The notes beneath the pieces were generated by a model, which had not been told where the DNA came from, did no database searches, and worked only from the letters and a program-made list of their open reading frames with translations. This document shows, one piece after another, positions 53,244 through 62,123 of a stretch of 64,000 bases of DNA. Source of the DNA: Lutimonas saemankumensis (lineage in GTDB: Bacteria > Bacteroidota > Bacteroidia > Flavobacteriales > Flavobacteriaceae). The stretch spans positions 1 through 64,000 of the forward strand of contig NZ_JAIUZR010000006.1 of the NCBI RefSeq assembly GCF_020171465.1, written 5' to 3'. Positions within the stretch are counted from its first letter, which is position 1; every line of letters starts with the position of its first letter. The position numbers and the translations under genes are program-made.

Positions 53244-53837
53244 ATGAAAAATTTCAATAAAACAATAGGTGCAATTATCTTATTTTTTTTAATAATAAGT
53301 TTATCCAATAATGTGATGGCTCAATCCAACAAAGGACGAATGGCTGGCCAGGGAGCCGGACAAGGCGCCCTAATCGGTGCCATAGCCGGGGCGGTATTTG
53401 GTGGAGGTGATTTTATTGGGGATGCCGCCGAAGGGGCCTTAATTGGAGGTGGAATTGGGGCACTTTCCGGAGCGCTGCAAGGAGGAAGAATGGATCGTCA
53501 GGCTCAAGATGAACTGGATCAGCTGGTTCAGGAATTTGGCGAAGATAATCTGAGAGGATATATTGAACTTATGAGTTGTAATTATGAAAAATCGATTGCG
53601 CTTTTCAAAGTCGGAGAGGTATCCGGAAATTCAGATCATCGCCTGGCGGCCTTATGGCTTCAGGCTGTTGCCGAAAAGGACAGGAGGAATCTTGACGCTG
53701 TAAATAATCTTTATCCAACACTAATTGAAAATGACCGAGATATAGATGACGAACAACAGGCAAGCATAGCCATTGATCAATATGTATTGATATTAAGAGA
53801 GGACAGGAGAGCCAATCAATTACCTTCTTGCCGATGA
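53244..53837 (+). CDS. Glycine-zipper protein with charged tail
   Basis: A 197-residue protein with a signal peptide (residues 8-26) and a glycine-zipper segment (residues 34-80, GQGALIGAIAGAVFGGG and GALIGGGIGALSGAL) of the YMGG-like type that packs in membranes. The rest (about 85-197) is alpha-helical and charged, with a TPR-like look (SIALFKVGEVSGNSDHRLAALW). Such proteins are often small outer-membrane lipoprotein-like factors; here no lipobox is seen. It follows the NAD kinase by 21 bp and may be the last gene of the operon. Confidence 0.72.
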   Translation: MKNFNKTIGAIILFFLIISLSNNVMAQSNKGRMAGQGAGQGALIGAIAGAVFGGGDFIGDAAEGALIGGGIGALSGALQGGRMDRQAQDELDQLVQEFGEDNLRGYIELMSCNYEKSIALFKVGEVSGNSDHRLAALWLQAVAEKDRRNLDAVNNLYPTLIENDRDIDDEQQASIAIDQYVLILREDRRANQLPSCR

Positions 53838-53911
53838 TTTAAACGAACCAGGATTCAATTGAACCGACAAGCTTTACATGTTGTGGATTGAGGGATAAGC
53901 TTCTTTTCCAA

Positions 53912-54685
53912 TCAAGAAACAAAGCCAATGGCTTTATCGAGCAGTTCCTGATATTTTTCCTTGTCAAAAGAATAGAGGTAAGGCGCTTTATGGGCACCCC
54001 CTTCAAGCTGTTTTTCATGCCTGATAAAGATTTCCAGCTTCAGCATTTTTCGTTGAAAATTTCCTCGGTCAAGTTTACGGCCAAGGATAGATTCGTATAA
54101 CATCTGAAGTTCCTTCATGGTAAATTTTTCAGGAAGAAGATTCAAACCTATCGGTAGGTAATTGATCTGGTTTTGAACATATTTCAAGGCAGTCTTCACC
54201 ATTTCTTTATGATCATAGATCAAATCCGGAAGATCCTCCAGGTTAAACCATTCAATCGCTTCACTTGACAGATCGGCAGTCAGTGAACACTTTCTTATAT
54301 CGACAAGGGAAAGGTAACCTGTTGAAATAAATCGATTTCCAAACCAGTCCACCATCTTTTTATTCACCTCGATGGATTTTAGATTCTTAACCAAAATGTC
54401 ATTATCTCTTCGATCAACTTTTCCAAATGTCTTAAATTGTTCCAGGAAGGGAATATCGATTCCTGTCCTTTCTTTAAGAACACGAATAGCCGCTTTATCA
54501 AGGTCTTCATCTTTGAAAACAAATCCTCCTGGAAGAGCCCAGAATTCTCCCGGGACTTTCCATTTCAAGGCTAGTATTTTAAGTTCTCCGTTTTCAAAAC
54601 CAAAGATGACGCAGTCGACGGATTGTCCGCTTACGAAATTATTGACATCAAAATGAATCAAAGAGTTTTTGGTTTTTTCCTGCAT
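53912..54685 (-). CDS. Nudix-type transcriptional regulator (NrtR/AraR-like)
   Basis: A 257-residue protein. Residues 1-150 form a Nudix domain whose box reads GFVFKDEDLDKAAIRVLKERTG, given in part here as GFVFKDE...RVLKER. The usual REUxEE glutamates are replaced (RVLKER), so catalysis is unlikely. Residues 160-257 form a winged helix (KFTMKELQMLYESILG). This architecture is known from NrtR regulators, of which AraR of Bacteroides is a sugar-responsive case. The start is set at ATG 54685; the frame is open to 54727 inside the operator. It diverges from the GH3 gene and likely regulates it. Confidence 0.87.
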   Translation of the reverse strand: MQEKTKNSLIHFDVNNFVSGQSVDCVIFGFENGELKILALKWKVPGEFWALPGGFVFKDEDLDKAAIRVLKERTGIDIPFLEQFKTFGKVDRRDNDILVKNLKSIEVNKKMVDWFGNRFISTGYLSLVDIRKCSLTADLSSEAIEWFNLEDLPDLIYDHKEMVKTALKYVQNQINYLPIGLNLLPEKFTMKELQMLYESILGRKLDRGNFQRKMLKLEIFIRHEKQLEGGAHKAPYLYSFDKEKYQELLDKAIGFVS

Positions 54686-54689
54686 GAGA

Positions 54690-54697
54690 CAAATATA
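54690..54697 (-). promoter_or_regulatory. -7 box of the Nudix regulator gene
   Basis: On the minus strand TATATTTG matches TAnnTTTG and lies 4 bp before ATG 54685. The leader would be extremely short, so transcription may give a leaderless mRNA, or the start is slightly further in. Confidence 0.45.
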
Positions 54698-54707
54698 TAA
54701 AAAAAAG

Positions 54708-54728
54708 ATTGTGTCATTTGTACACAAT
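54708..54728. promoter_or_regulatory. Palindromic operator A, ATTGTGT-N7-ACACAAT
   Basis: A perfect inverted repeat with 7-bp arms and centre CATTTGT. It includes the TTTG -33 element of the downstream GH3 promoter (54717-54720) and lies 20 bp before the Nudix gene -7 box, so it may serve both divergent genes. Confidence 0.8.
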
Positions 54729-54748
54729 AAAATTTATTTGTAATATTG
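54717..54748 (+). promoter_or_regulatory. Promoter of the GH3 gene at 54.8 kb
   Basis: TTTG (54717-54720) and TAATATTG (54741-54748) are 20 bp apart, as in the Bacteroidota -33/-7 consensus. Operator A covers the first element and operator B the second. Confidence 0.7.
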
Positions 54749-54765
54749 TGTCGTTAAAACACAAT
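54745..54765. promoter_or_regulatory. Palindromic operator B, ATTGTGT-N7-ACACAAT
   Basis: A perfect inverted repeat with centre CGTTAAA, ending 2 bp before the GH3 ATG and covering the -7 box and expected transcript start. Its centre is 37 bp from that of operator A, about 3.5 helical turns. Confidence 0.8.
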
Positions 54766-54767
54766 AA

Positions 54768-56768
54768 ATGAAAAAAGCGTTAAAAATAACCGGTATTATT
54801 GTTGGAATACTCATAGTGCTTCTCGTTGTTTCCGGACTTGTGGGATATAGCAGAATGGCTTCAAAAGCCAAGAAGAATTATGCAGCTTTAGGAGAAGAGG
54901 TTCAGGTTTTGGAAGAGTCAGGTTTTCGTTTTAGAGATTTGAACAAAAACGGCAAATTGGATAAATACGAAGATTCAAGGCTATCGATTCAGGAAAGGGT
55001 GGATAATTTGGTTGAACTGATGACACTTGAGGAAAAGGCCGGTAGCATGTTTATCACAATGATTGGAATGACTCCTGACGGAGGACCCATTGATAAGCCT
55101 TTCTATTCCAAGAATAAAATGGATTACATGCTGACTTTTATGATGCCTTCTAATTCTGAGATGCTTGTGAACAGAAAGATGAACAGTTTCAATATTTTGC
55201 AGGGTCATCCTGCAAATATTCTGGCCAGATATAATAATAATATTCAGGGGATTGCTGAAAGGACAAGACTGGGAATTCCTGTAACCATTGCCTCAGATCC
55301 GAGGCACGGGGCTCAGCATAATCCGGGAGCGGCGTTAAGTACGCCGGCCTTTTCACAATGGCCTACTTCACTGGGTCTGGCGGCCACAAGGGATACCGTA
55401 TTGGTTAGGGAGTTTGGAGACATTGCCAGACAGGAATACCTGGCTACGGGTATAAGACTTGCTCTGCATCCCATGGCCGATTTGGCTACTGAGCCAAGAT
55501 GGGGCAGGTCAAATGGTACTTTTGGAGAAGACGCTGAATTATCCGCTATGATAACCAAAGCCTATGTGTTAGGGTTTCAGGGTGATTCGCTTGGAACGTC
55601 ATCGGTGGCTTGTATGACCAAACATTTTTCAGGAGGAGGACCGCAGGAGGATGGTGAGGATGCTCACTTTCCCTATGGTAAAAATCAGGTTTATCCCGGG
55701 AACAATTTTGACTACCATTTGATCCCCTTCGAAAAAGGTGCGTTTCCGGCCAGAACGGCACAGATCATGCCTTATTATGGAATACCGATTGATCAAACGG
55801 ATGAAAACGTAGCTTTTGCTTTCAATAAGACAATTATTACCAAACTCTTAAGAGAGAAGTATGGGTTTGACGGTGTTATATGCACAGATTGGAATATAAT
55901 TTCCGGATCAAAAGTAGGGGACGCCCGTGCCTGGGGAGTGGAAGATTTAACACCTTTGGAAAGAACCAAAAAGGTCATTGATGCAGGTTGTGACCAGTTT
56001 GGAGGTGAAAATAGCCCGGAACTGATCATTGAACTCGTTGAATCCGGGCAGTTAGAGGAGTCAAGAATCGACGAATCAGTCAAAAGGATCATGAAGGATA
56101 AATTTAGATTGGGACTATTTGACGATCCTTATGTTGATGAACTTGAGGCTTTGGAAATTGCAGGCAATGATGAGTTTAGGAGCAAAGGAAGAGAAGCAAT
56201 GGCAAAGTCCACGGTTTTGTTGAAGAATAATGATTTGCTTCCCTTGAAGATGGGAACAAAAATCTATGCCGAGGGGATGATGATCCCTGAATCTTTAAAT
56301 GGATTTGGCCAATTAGTTGCTGACCCAAAAGATGCGGATGTGATATTGACAAGGATCAAAACCCCTTTTGATGTAAGGGATGACTATTTTCTTGAAAGTT
56401 ACTTTCATCAGGGGCGCTTATATTATAGTGAAGAAGAGAAAAAGAAAATTTTGGGGCTGATTGCTCAAAAGCCATCCATTGTAGTAGTGAATTTGGAAAG
56501 AGCGGCGATTCTTACTGAAATTGCGCAGGAGTCTGAAGCCTTATTGGCTGAATTCGGAACTTCTGACGAGGTGTTGACTGATTTGCTCTTTGGTGTCAAG
56601 GTTCCTGAAGGGAAACTGCCTTTTGAATTGCCTTCATCCTGGGAGGCCGTTAAAAATCAAAAAGAAGATGTTCCCTATGATTCAAAAGATCCTTTATATG
56701 AATTTGGCCATGGGCTCACCTATACCGAGTCCATTGAAAATGCCTTGACCATGACAGGACAAGAATAA
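54768..56768 (+). CDS. Glycoside hydrolase family 3 with EF-hand-like insert
   Basis: A 666-residue GH3 enzyme. An N-terminal membrane helix (residues 6-26) is followed by the calcium-binding DLNKNGKLDKYED loop (residues 44-56), which looks like an EF-hand. Then comes the N-domain: SDPRHGAQHNPG, HPMADLATEPRWGR, CMTKHFSGGGPQEDGED and VICTDWN with the nucleophile aspartate near residue 371. A C-domain (KSTVLLKNNDLLPL, PYDSKDPLYEFGHGL) completes it. No FnIII-like domain is seen, unlike the GH3 at 21.8 kb. It starts 2 bp after operator B and is probably under Nudix control. Confidence 0.9.
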   Translation: MKKALKITGIIVGILIVLLVVSGLVGYSRMASKAKKNYAALGEEVQVLEESGFRFRDLNKNGKLDKYEDSRLSIQERVDNLVELMTLEEKAGSMFITMIGMTPDGGPIDKPFYSKNKMDYMLTFMMPSNSEMLVNRKMNSFNILQGHPANILARYNNNIQGIAERTRLGIPVTIASDPRHGAQHNPGAALSTPAFSQWPTSLGLAATRDTVLVREFGDIARQEYLATGIRLALHPMADLATEPRWGRSNGTFGEDAELSAMITKAYVLGFQGDSLGTSSVACMTKHFSGGGPQEDGEDAHFPYGKNQVYPGNNFDYHLIPFEKGAFPARTAQIMPYYGIPIDQTDENVAFAFNKTIITKLLREKYGFDGVICTDWNIISGSKVGDARAWGVEDLTPLERTKKVIDAGCDQFGGENSPELIIELVESGQLEESRIDESVKRIMKDKFRLGLFDDPYVDELEALEIAGNDEFRSKGREAMAKSTVLLKNNDLLPLKMGTKIYAEGMMIPESLNGFGQLVADPKDADVILTRIKTPFDVRDDYFLESYFHQGRLYYSEEEKKKILGLIAQKPSIVVVNLERAAILTEIAQESEALLAEFGTSDEVLTDLLFGVKVPEGKLPFELPSSWEAVKNQKEDVPYDSKDPLYEFGHGLTYTESIENALTMTGQE

Positions 56769-56847
56769 CGATAAAAAATTGCTGGAACAAAGAATAAACT
56801 TTTAAGTAAAAATAAATTGATTAGGTTTTAAGTTAGATTAGAGTGAA

Positions 56848-56880
56848 AAAAATACAGGGCTCCATGTCCTGTATTTTTTT
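56848..56880 (+). terminator. Rho-independent terminator between GH3 and GH20 genes
   Basis: AAAAATACAGG and CCTGTATTTTT form an 11-bp stem around a 9-base loop, followed by a run of T. It separates the GH3 gene from the GH20 gene, so these are transcribed independently. Confidence 0.9.
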
Positions 56881-56956
56881 GTTAATTCTTAATGATTATT
56901 CCCTGAATTCGAGTAATTTTCCGACTTAAAACAAAACCCATTATTAAATTTTGAAA

Positions 56957-58852
56957 ATGAAGAAAATAGCTGCGATTTACTTAATGACGCTTTTCTTAAT
57001 GAGCGGAGCGATTTATGCACAACACTCGATTATCCCGGTTCCCAGATCATATGAATTAACAGAAGGTGAACTGGTTATTGATAATGGGCTGGAAATCATT
57101 TTAATGACAGAAAATGAAAGTTTGAAAGAGCAGGTCACTTTGTTTGCTTCTCAGATGAAAAATTCGGGAATTGAATTTTCAGTTGGCCAAAGTGAAGCTG
57201 GCAAAACACTGAAGATTGGTTTGAATGATACAGTTCTGGATACGCTTGGAACGGAGGGGTATCAGCTGGTGGTTGAAGATACAGGTATGCTGCTTACTGC
57301 AAATACTGTGGCAGGTACGTTTAACGGACTGCAGACCATAAAACAGCTTTTACCCGTAAAAAGGGAGACTTCAAAAGAAGGTGATCTGCTTCCAATTACA
57401 ATCAAAACATGTGTAATAGAAGATGCTCCAAGATTTGGCTGGAGGGGCCTGATGCTAGATGTAAGCCGACATTTCTTTACGGTTGATGAGGTTAAGGCTT
57501 ATCTGGATCAGATGGCGGAATTCAAGTTCAATGTTTTTCACTGGCACCTTACCGATGATCAGGGGTGGAGAATTGAAATCAAGACCTTTCCCAAATTAAC
57601 AGAGGTAGGAGCCTGGCGCGTGGAAAGACATGGTCGTTTTGGTTCTGAGAGGGCAGCTCCCAAGAAAAGCGAGAAAACCACTTATGGAGGTTTTTACACT
57701 CAGGAAGAGGTAAAAGATATTATTGCCTATGCCGCTGCGAGGAACATCACAATAGTTCCTGAAATTGATGTTCCCGGACACAGTATGGCCCTTCTTGCTG
57801 CCTATCCACAGTATTCAACGCGTAAGGAGTTTAAACATGTGAACCCGGGATCAAAATTTGTAGATTGGTATGGTAATGGCAAATTTAAAATGCTTGTTGA
57901 GAATACCCTGAATCCGGCAGACCCTGCTGTTTATGCCTTTTTGGATATGATTTTTGAAGAAATTGCTAATCTGTTCCCGGGAGAATATATCCATATGGGA
58001 GGCGATGAATGTTATCACGGCTTCTGGGAAGAGGATGCCAAGGTAAAAGATTTTATGGCAAAGAATAATATCAATAACGGCGATGAATTACAGAGCTATT
58101 TTGTAAAAAGAGTTGAGAAGATCATCAGCAGTAAAGGTAAAAAGATGATTGGATGGGATGAAATTCTTGAAGGTGGCTTGGCTGAAGGTGCCGCGGTGAT
58201 GAGCTGGAGAGGGATGAAAGGAGGAATCGAAGCTGCAGGTATGGGCCACGAAGTAGTAATGACACCTACAACATTTGCTTATCTTGATTATACTCAGGGA
58301 GATTACAGTGTTGAAAATAAAATATATGCAGATCTTTCCCTTGAAAAATCATATAGCTTTGATCCGGTTCCGGAGCTGGTCCTTGACCCTGATCTGATCC
58401 TTGGCGGGCAGGGGAATTTATGGACCGAAGATATCCCTTCGCTTTCCTTCGCTTTTTATATGACCTATCCGAGGGCACTGGCTTTATCAGAATCGCTTTG
58501 GAGCAATAAATCAAACAAAGACTGGGATAATTTCCTGGAACGTACCAGCGCTCACCTGGATCGATTTGACGCCAAAAACATCAGCGCGGCCAGAACTCTT
58601 TATGAGCCGGAAGTCCATGTTTACAAAGAGGGTAGTAAACTGATGTGTGAGCTTAAAAATTATTTCTCAGATATCGATATGTATTATACCATTGACAACA
58701 CATACCCTGTTAGTTTCGGTCAAAAATATGAAGGCCCTTTTCAAATTCCGGCAGGAAATTTAAAGCTTAGGGTACAGTCATTCAGAAATGGAGAACCCAT
58801 TGAAAGATTGCTGATCATAAACAGGAAAGATCTTGAAAGCAGGGTTAAATAA
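56957..58852 (+). CDS. Beta-N-acetylhexosaminidase, GH20
   Basis: About 631 residues. A signal peptide is at 1-20 (AIYLMTLFLMSGAIYA). The small N-domain (residues 25-150) is followed by the GH20 barrel, with RGLMLDVSRHFF, FHWHLTDDQGWRIE, and HMGGDECYHG near residue 345, which holds the Asp-Glu catalytic pair. SFRNGEPIERLL is part of a C-terminal beta-sandwich. It removes terminal GlcNAc or GalNAc from chitin oligomers, peptidoglycan or glycoprotein glycans. ATG 56957 is used; TTG 56951 is two codons upstream. Its 3' end overlaps the convergent oxidoreductase by 8 bp. Confidence 0.92.
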   Translation: MKKIAAIYLMTLFLMSGAIYAQHSIIPVPRSYELTEGELVIDNGLEIILMTENESLKEQVTLFASQMKNSGIEFSVGQSEAGKTLKIGLNDTVLDTLGTEGYQLVVEDTGMLLTANTVAGTFNGLQTIKQLLPVKRETSKEGDLLPITIKTCVIEDAPRFGWRGLMLDVSRHFFTVDEVKAYLDQMAEFKFNVFHWHLTDDQGWRIEIKTFPKLTEVGAWRVERHGRFGSERAAPKKSEKTTYGGFYTQEEVKDIIAYAAARNITIVPEIDVPGHSMALLAAYPQYSTRKEFKHVNPGSKFVDWYGNGKFKMLVENTLNPADPAVYAFLDMIFEEIANLFPGEYIHMGGDECYHGFWEEDAKVKDFMAKNNINNGDELQSYFVKRVEKIISSKGKKMIGWDEILEGGLAEGAAVMSWRGMKGGIEAAGMGHEVVMTPTTFAYLDYTQGDYSVENKIYADLSLEKSYSFDPVPELVLDPDLILGGQGNLWTEDIPSLSFAFYMTYPRALALSESLWSNKSNKDWDNFLERTSAHLDRFDAKNISAARTLYEPEVHVYKEGSKLMCELKNYFSDIDMYYTIDNTYPVSFGQKYEGPFQIPAGNLKLRVQSFRNGEPIERLLIINRKDLESRVK

Positions 58853-60428
58853 TTTTTTTCATAAAGTTTTTCCCTGTCAGGGCAGATACTGTTAACAAGC
58901 CTGAAAAAAGAGCTCCACCAACCCCTGCAGTCACTATATCCTGACCTGTCAGGTAAAAATTTTTCACCGGGGTTCTTGGGACAAGAAACTTTTGTCGGAA
59001 TCTGCCAGGACTGTGATCTAATCCATAGATCTCGCCCTTGCTGTAATTCATGAAATGTTGCGTCGTAAGAGGACTGCTTAATTCATAATGAACGATTTTT
59101 CCTTTTACCTGGGGTAGTTGTTCGTATAATTTTTCAAGAAGTCTTTTTGAAATTTTTTCCTTCAGTTCCTTATAAGCCTCGTCTCGTTTCATCCATTTGG
59201 AACCCTCCCATGCTTTAAAAATATCATAGGGCAGCAGGGTGATAATGTCAATGGTGCTTTTTCCGGGATATCTGTTGATCCAGTCCGGATCCTTTGCAGC
59301 TGGGAAGGAAACATAGACTACCGGAAATTCAGAATCAATGTTCTCCAGGTAATTTTTTACTGAAGTATCGTGATCTGTGCTTTCGGGATAAATCCAGAGA
59401 TTGGTTTTAGGTAGCTTCAACTCCTCGGGGCTGCCTTCAAGCCCGATGTACAAACAGGCGTGTGAGGCAGAAGGATTGACCTTATTGACCTGATCATCCA
59501 GTTTGTGTTGTATGATGATCTCTTCGGGAAGTAACTTTTCATAGGTTGTTTGAAGGCCTGCCCCGCTAATGACGTGGTCTGAGTTAATTATTCGTCCATC
59601 CGTCATTTCCACGCCAATGGCCTTGTTATTTATGATATGAACGTTTTTAACTTCCGCATTGATAATGATAGTTCCTCCGGCTTTTTCTATAACAGGGTCA
59701 ATCGTTTTGACAATCTGAGATGATCCGCCAACGGGAAAACTCCCTCCACCAAAATAGTGTTTGGCTACTGTGGCATGCATAAAAAAACTGCTCTGTTTAG
59801 GTGGTAATCCATAGTCGCCGTATTGTCCCGTCAGAACCTTGATCAGTTCCTCGTTTTTTGTAAGACTGCTGATGACCTCATAAGTCGTTCGATCTGCGTA
59901 TTTAAAAAATGGATTGGACATCCATTTATAAGTGAGTTTTGAGATAAAAGGAGGCAGGGCCTTATTCATGTAAAATTTTCCCGCAGTTTTGTTGGCGCTA
60001 AAAACAAGATTGATGTATTTATCAATGGCTTGTTCTTCCTCCGGGAAATAACTGATTAGTTTTTCTTTGAAATTTTTCAATCCCTTTACCAGATCATAGG
60101 AACGATCCCCGATAATAATTCGGTCATAAACCTCCCCCATGTCAGCCCATTTCAGTTGACCATTGGTAACATAGTCAAATAATTTTTTCATGGCGCTTTT
60201 TGGACGCTGCATATCGCCGATATAGTGAATTCCGACATCCCATTCAAAGCCTTTTCGTTTAAAAATATGAGTATACCCACCAGCTGTGTAGTGACGTTCG
60301 AGTACCAGGACCTTGTGTCCTTCTTTTGCAAGTATGGCTGCAGCCGATAAGCTGCCCATACCGGATCCGATCAGAATAGAATGGTAATGATCGTCGATCT
60401 GAGGGTTCTTTTTATAGGATTGAATCAT
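58845..60428 (-). CDS. Phytoene desaturase/retinol saturase-like FAD oxidoreductase
   Basis: A 527-residue flavoprotein. Residues 17-45 carry IGSGMGSLSAAAILAKEG, the Rossmann motif, ending VLERH. PVGGSSQIVKTI and, in the C-terminal part, YLTGQDIVTAGVGGALFSG complete the FAD fold. The overall sequence belongs to the CrtI/carotene isomerase/retinol 13,14-reductase group. Whether it desaturates or reduces a polyene or another lipid is unknown. It is monocistronic, with a 92-bp gap to the slipin gene. Confidence 0.87.
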   Translation of the reverse strand: MIQSYKKNPQIDDHYHSILIGSGMGSLSAAAILAKEGHKVLVLERHYTAGGYTHIFKRKGFEWDVGIHYIGDMQRPKSAMKKLFDYVTNGQLKWADMGEVYDRIIIGDRSYDLVKGLKNFKEKLISYFPEEEQAIDKYINLVFSANKTAGKFYMNKALPPFISKLTYKWMSNPFFKYADRTTYEVISSLTKNEELIKVLTGQYGDYGLPPKQSSFFMHATVAKHYFGGGSFPVGGSSQIVKTIDPVIEKAGGTIIINAEVKNVHIINNKAIGVEMTDGRIINSDHVISGAGLQTTYEKLLPEEIIIQHKLDDQVNKVNPSASHACLYIGLEGSPEELKLPKTNLWIYPESTDHDTSVKNYLENIDSEFPVVYVSFPAAKDPDWINRYPGKSTIDIITLLPYDIFKAWEGSKWMKRDEAYKELKEKISKRLLEKLYEQLPQVKGKIVHYELSSPLTTQHFMNYSKGEIYGLDHSPGRFRQKFLVPRTPVKNFYLTGQDIVTAGVGGALFSGLLTVSALTGKNFMKKII

Positions 60429-60520
60429 TGGATAGGATTAAGCGTTTAAGATACAAAAAAAGCATATCCTAATCTTTGGAAATTGCCTCCTTCATATTTT
60501 ACACGCATTTAGGAATCAAT

Positions 60521-61261
60521 TCATTCTTTCCTTTTCTTAGCGGGTAATACTTCTTCCGGGAACGGGAATACAATCGTGGAATTCTTTTCACTTGCTATGT
60601 TCGATAAGGTCTGATACAACCTGAGCTTGATCGCTGAGGGTGACTCATCAATTACCTTACCCGCCTGAAGTAATTTATCTGCTGCCTGTTTCTCTGCCTC
60701 CGCAAGAATAATTCTGGCTCGTCTTGATCTTTCAGCTTCGGCCTGATTGGCCATGGATCGCTTCATATTTTCCGGCAGTTCGATATCTTTTATTTTGACA
60801 TCTTGTATTGAGATACCCCAGACTTCTGTTTCCAGTTCTACAATTTCTTTGATATTTTTTCCTATTTCTTCCCTTTTAGACAGAATGGTGTCCAGCTCCA
60901 CTTTACCACATACATCCCTAAGGGTTGCCTGAGCCATTTGAGAAATGGCAAAAACATAGTCTTCAACTTCAAGGATCGCTTTTGTGGCATCATCAATTTT
61001 AAAGAACAATACGCCATTGATATGGCAGGGAACATTGTCCTGTGTCATTACCTCCTGTTTCTGTATATTAATGGTAATCACCCGGATGTCAACAAGTTGA
61101 ATGCGTTCTACAACAGGGATAATCCATCTGAATCCAGGCTGTAAAAGTGAAACATATTTTCCGAATCTGAATTTAACGGCTCTCTTGTATTCATAGACAA
61201 TACGAATACCGGCCAAAATAAAAATTGCAACAAATACGAGAATAAGATTGATCGGGTTCAT
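60521..61261 (-). CDS. Slipin / stomatin-like SPFH protein
   Basis: About 246 residues. One N-terminal membrane helix (NLILVFVAIFILAGIRIVY) is followed by the SPFH domain: AVKFRFGKYVSLLQPGFRWIIP given by position 20-45, VDIRVITINIQKQEVMTQDN and ISQMAQATLRDVCGKVELD. The C-terminal coiled coil (AEAERSRRARIILAEAEKQ) drives oligomers. Slipins form membrane microdomains; partner NfeD is not seen here. ATG 61261 is used; the frame opens at 61291. Confidence 0.88.
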   Translation of the reverse strand: MNPINLILVFVAIFILAGIRIVYEYKRAVKFRFGKYVSLLQPGFRWIIPVVERIQLVDIRVITINIQKQEVMTQDNVPCHINGVLFFKIDDATKAILEVEDYVFAISQMAQATLRDVCGKVELDTILSKREEIGKNIKEIVELETEVWGISIQDVKIKDIELPENMKRSMANQAEAERSRRARIILAEAEKQAADKLLQAGKVIDESPSAIKLRLYQTLSNIASEKNSTIVFPFPEEVLPAKKRKE

Positions 61262-61366
61262 AGGAATGCATTTTTTGGTTAATGAAAACACTTAAAATCA
61301 ACCCTTTAAAATACAAAAATTTCATGGTATCCCCAAGCTATTTGAAGGCTATTTTTTGGCCGCTCA

Positions 61367-62119
61367 TTATTTTAGCAGCCATTCCAGTTCCGGAAACTTA
61401 TCAAAGTATTCCTTGAGTAGGGCCTCATTGTAGGCATCACTTTTATCCAGGTTTGAGCTCAGTAAAACAGGAGGAGTTCCCCCCATCTTTTTTATATTGA
61501 CGATGATCTCTGAAACAAGGAGCTGAATGATATAGGCTCCTGTAATGGTCGAGGTGGCCCCAAAGGTGTAGGGTTCCCCTTCCATACTCATTGCGGCATC
61601 CCCGGGAAAACCGCAATTGTCTATGATATAATCAGATACTTCAAACAATTTTTTTCCGCTTTTGTGCCTCGATTTAATGGATTTGCTATGGGCTATGTTT
61701 GTAATGCATATGACCAGGAGCCCCTCTTTTTTCGCTTCGATAGCCATTTCAATGGGAACCGGATTCCTTCCTGAATTGGATATGATGATAATCACATCTT
61801 TTGGCCTTACCCCGTTTAAGGTCAAAATCGATTTAGAGATTCCCTCAATGCGCTCCAAAGCGGTGCTTTTCCATTTGGTTCCGTGTAACATGAATTCAGG
61901 TTCAAGGATTCCTTTGGCGGTAAAAAGGCCACCAGCACGGATATATAATTCCTCAGCAATCACATGGGAGTGCCCTGTTCCGAATCCGAATAGAATAGAT
62001 CCGTCTAATGTTTTTTCTGCTATGAGCTTTCCTAAATTCTGGATCATGGGAAGCTGTGTCTCCATGATCCTGGACAACATCTCACTGATGATCGAATGAA
62101 ATTCTTTCGATTTGTTCAC
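61367..62119 (-). CDS. SIS domain protein (UPF0309 type)
   Basis: A 250-residue phosphosugar-binding protein. FGFGTGHSHVIAEEL and IISNSGRNPVPIEMA are SIS domain loops for sugar phosphate binding, and ITNIAHSKS follows. The family (UPF0309) is related to N-acetylmuramate-6-phosphate etherases but has no known activity. It lies 4 bp after the NagX-like gene and, with the GH20, suggests work on aminosugar phosphates. It is the last gene of the operon. Confidence 0.85.
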   Translation of the reverse strand: MNKSKEFHSIISEMLSRIMETQLPMIQNLGKLIAEKTLDGSILFGFGTGHSHVIAEELYIRAGGLFTAKGILEPEFMLHGTKWKSTALERIEGISKSILTLNGVRPKDVIIIISNSGRNPVPIEMAIEAKKEGLLVICITNIAHSKSIKSRHKSGKKLFEVSDYIIDNCGFPGDAAMSMEGEPYTFGATSTITGAYIIQLLVSEIIVNIKKMGGTPPVLLSSNLDKSDAYNEALLKEYFDKFPELEWLLK

Positions 62120-62123
62120 AATA

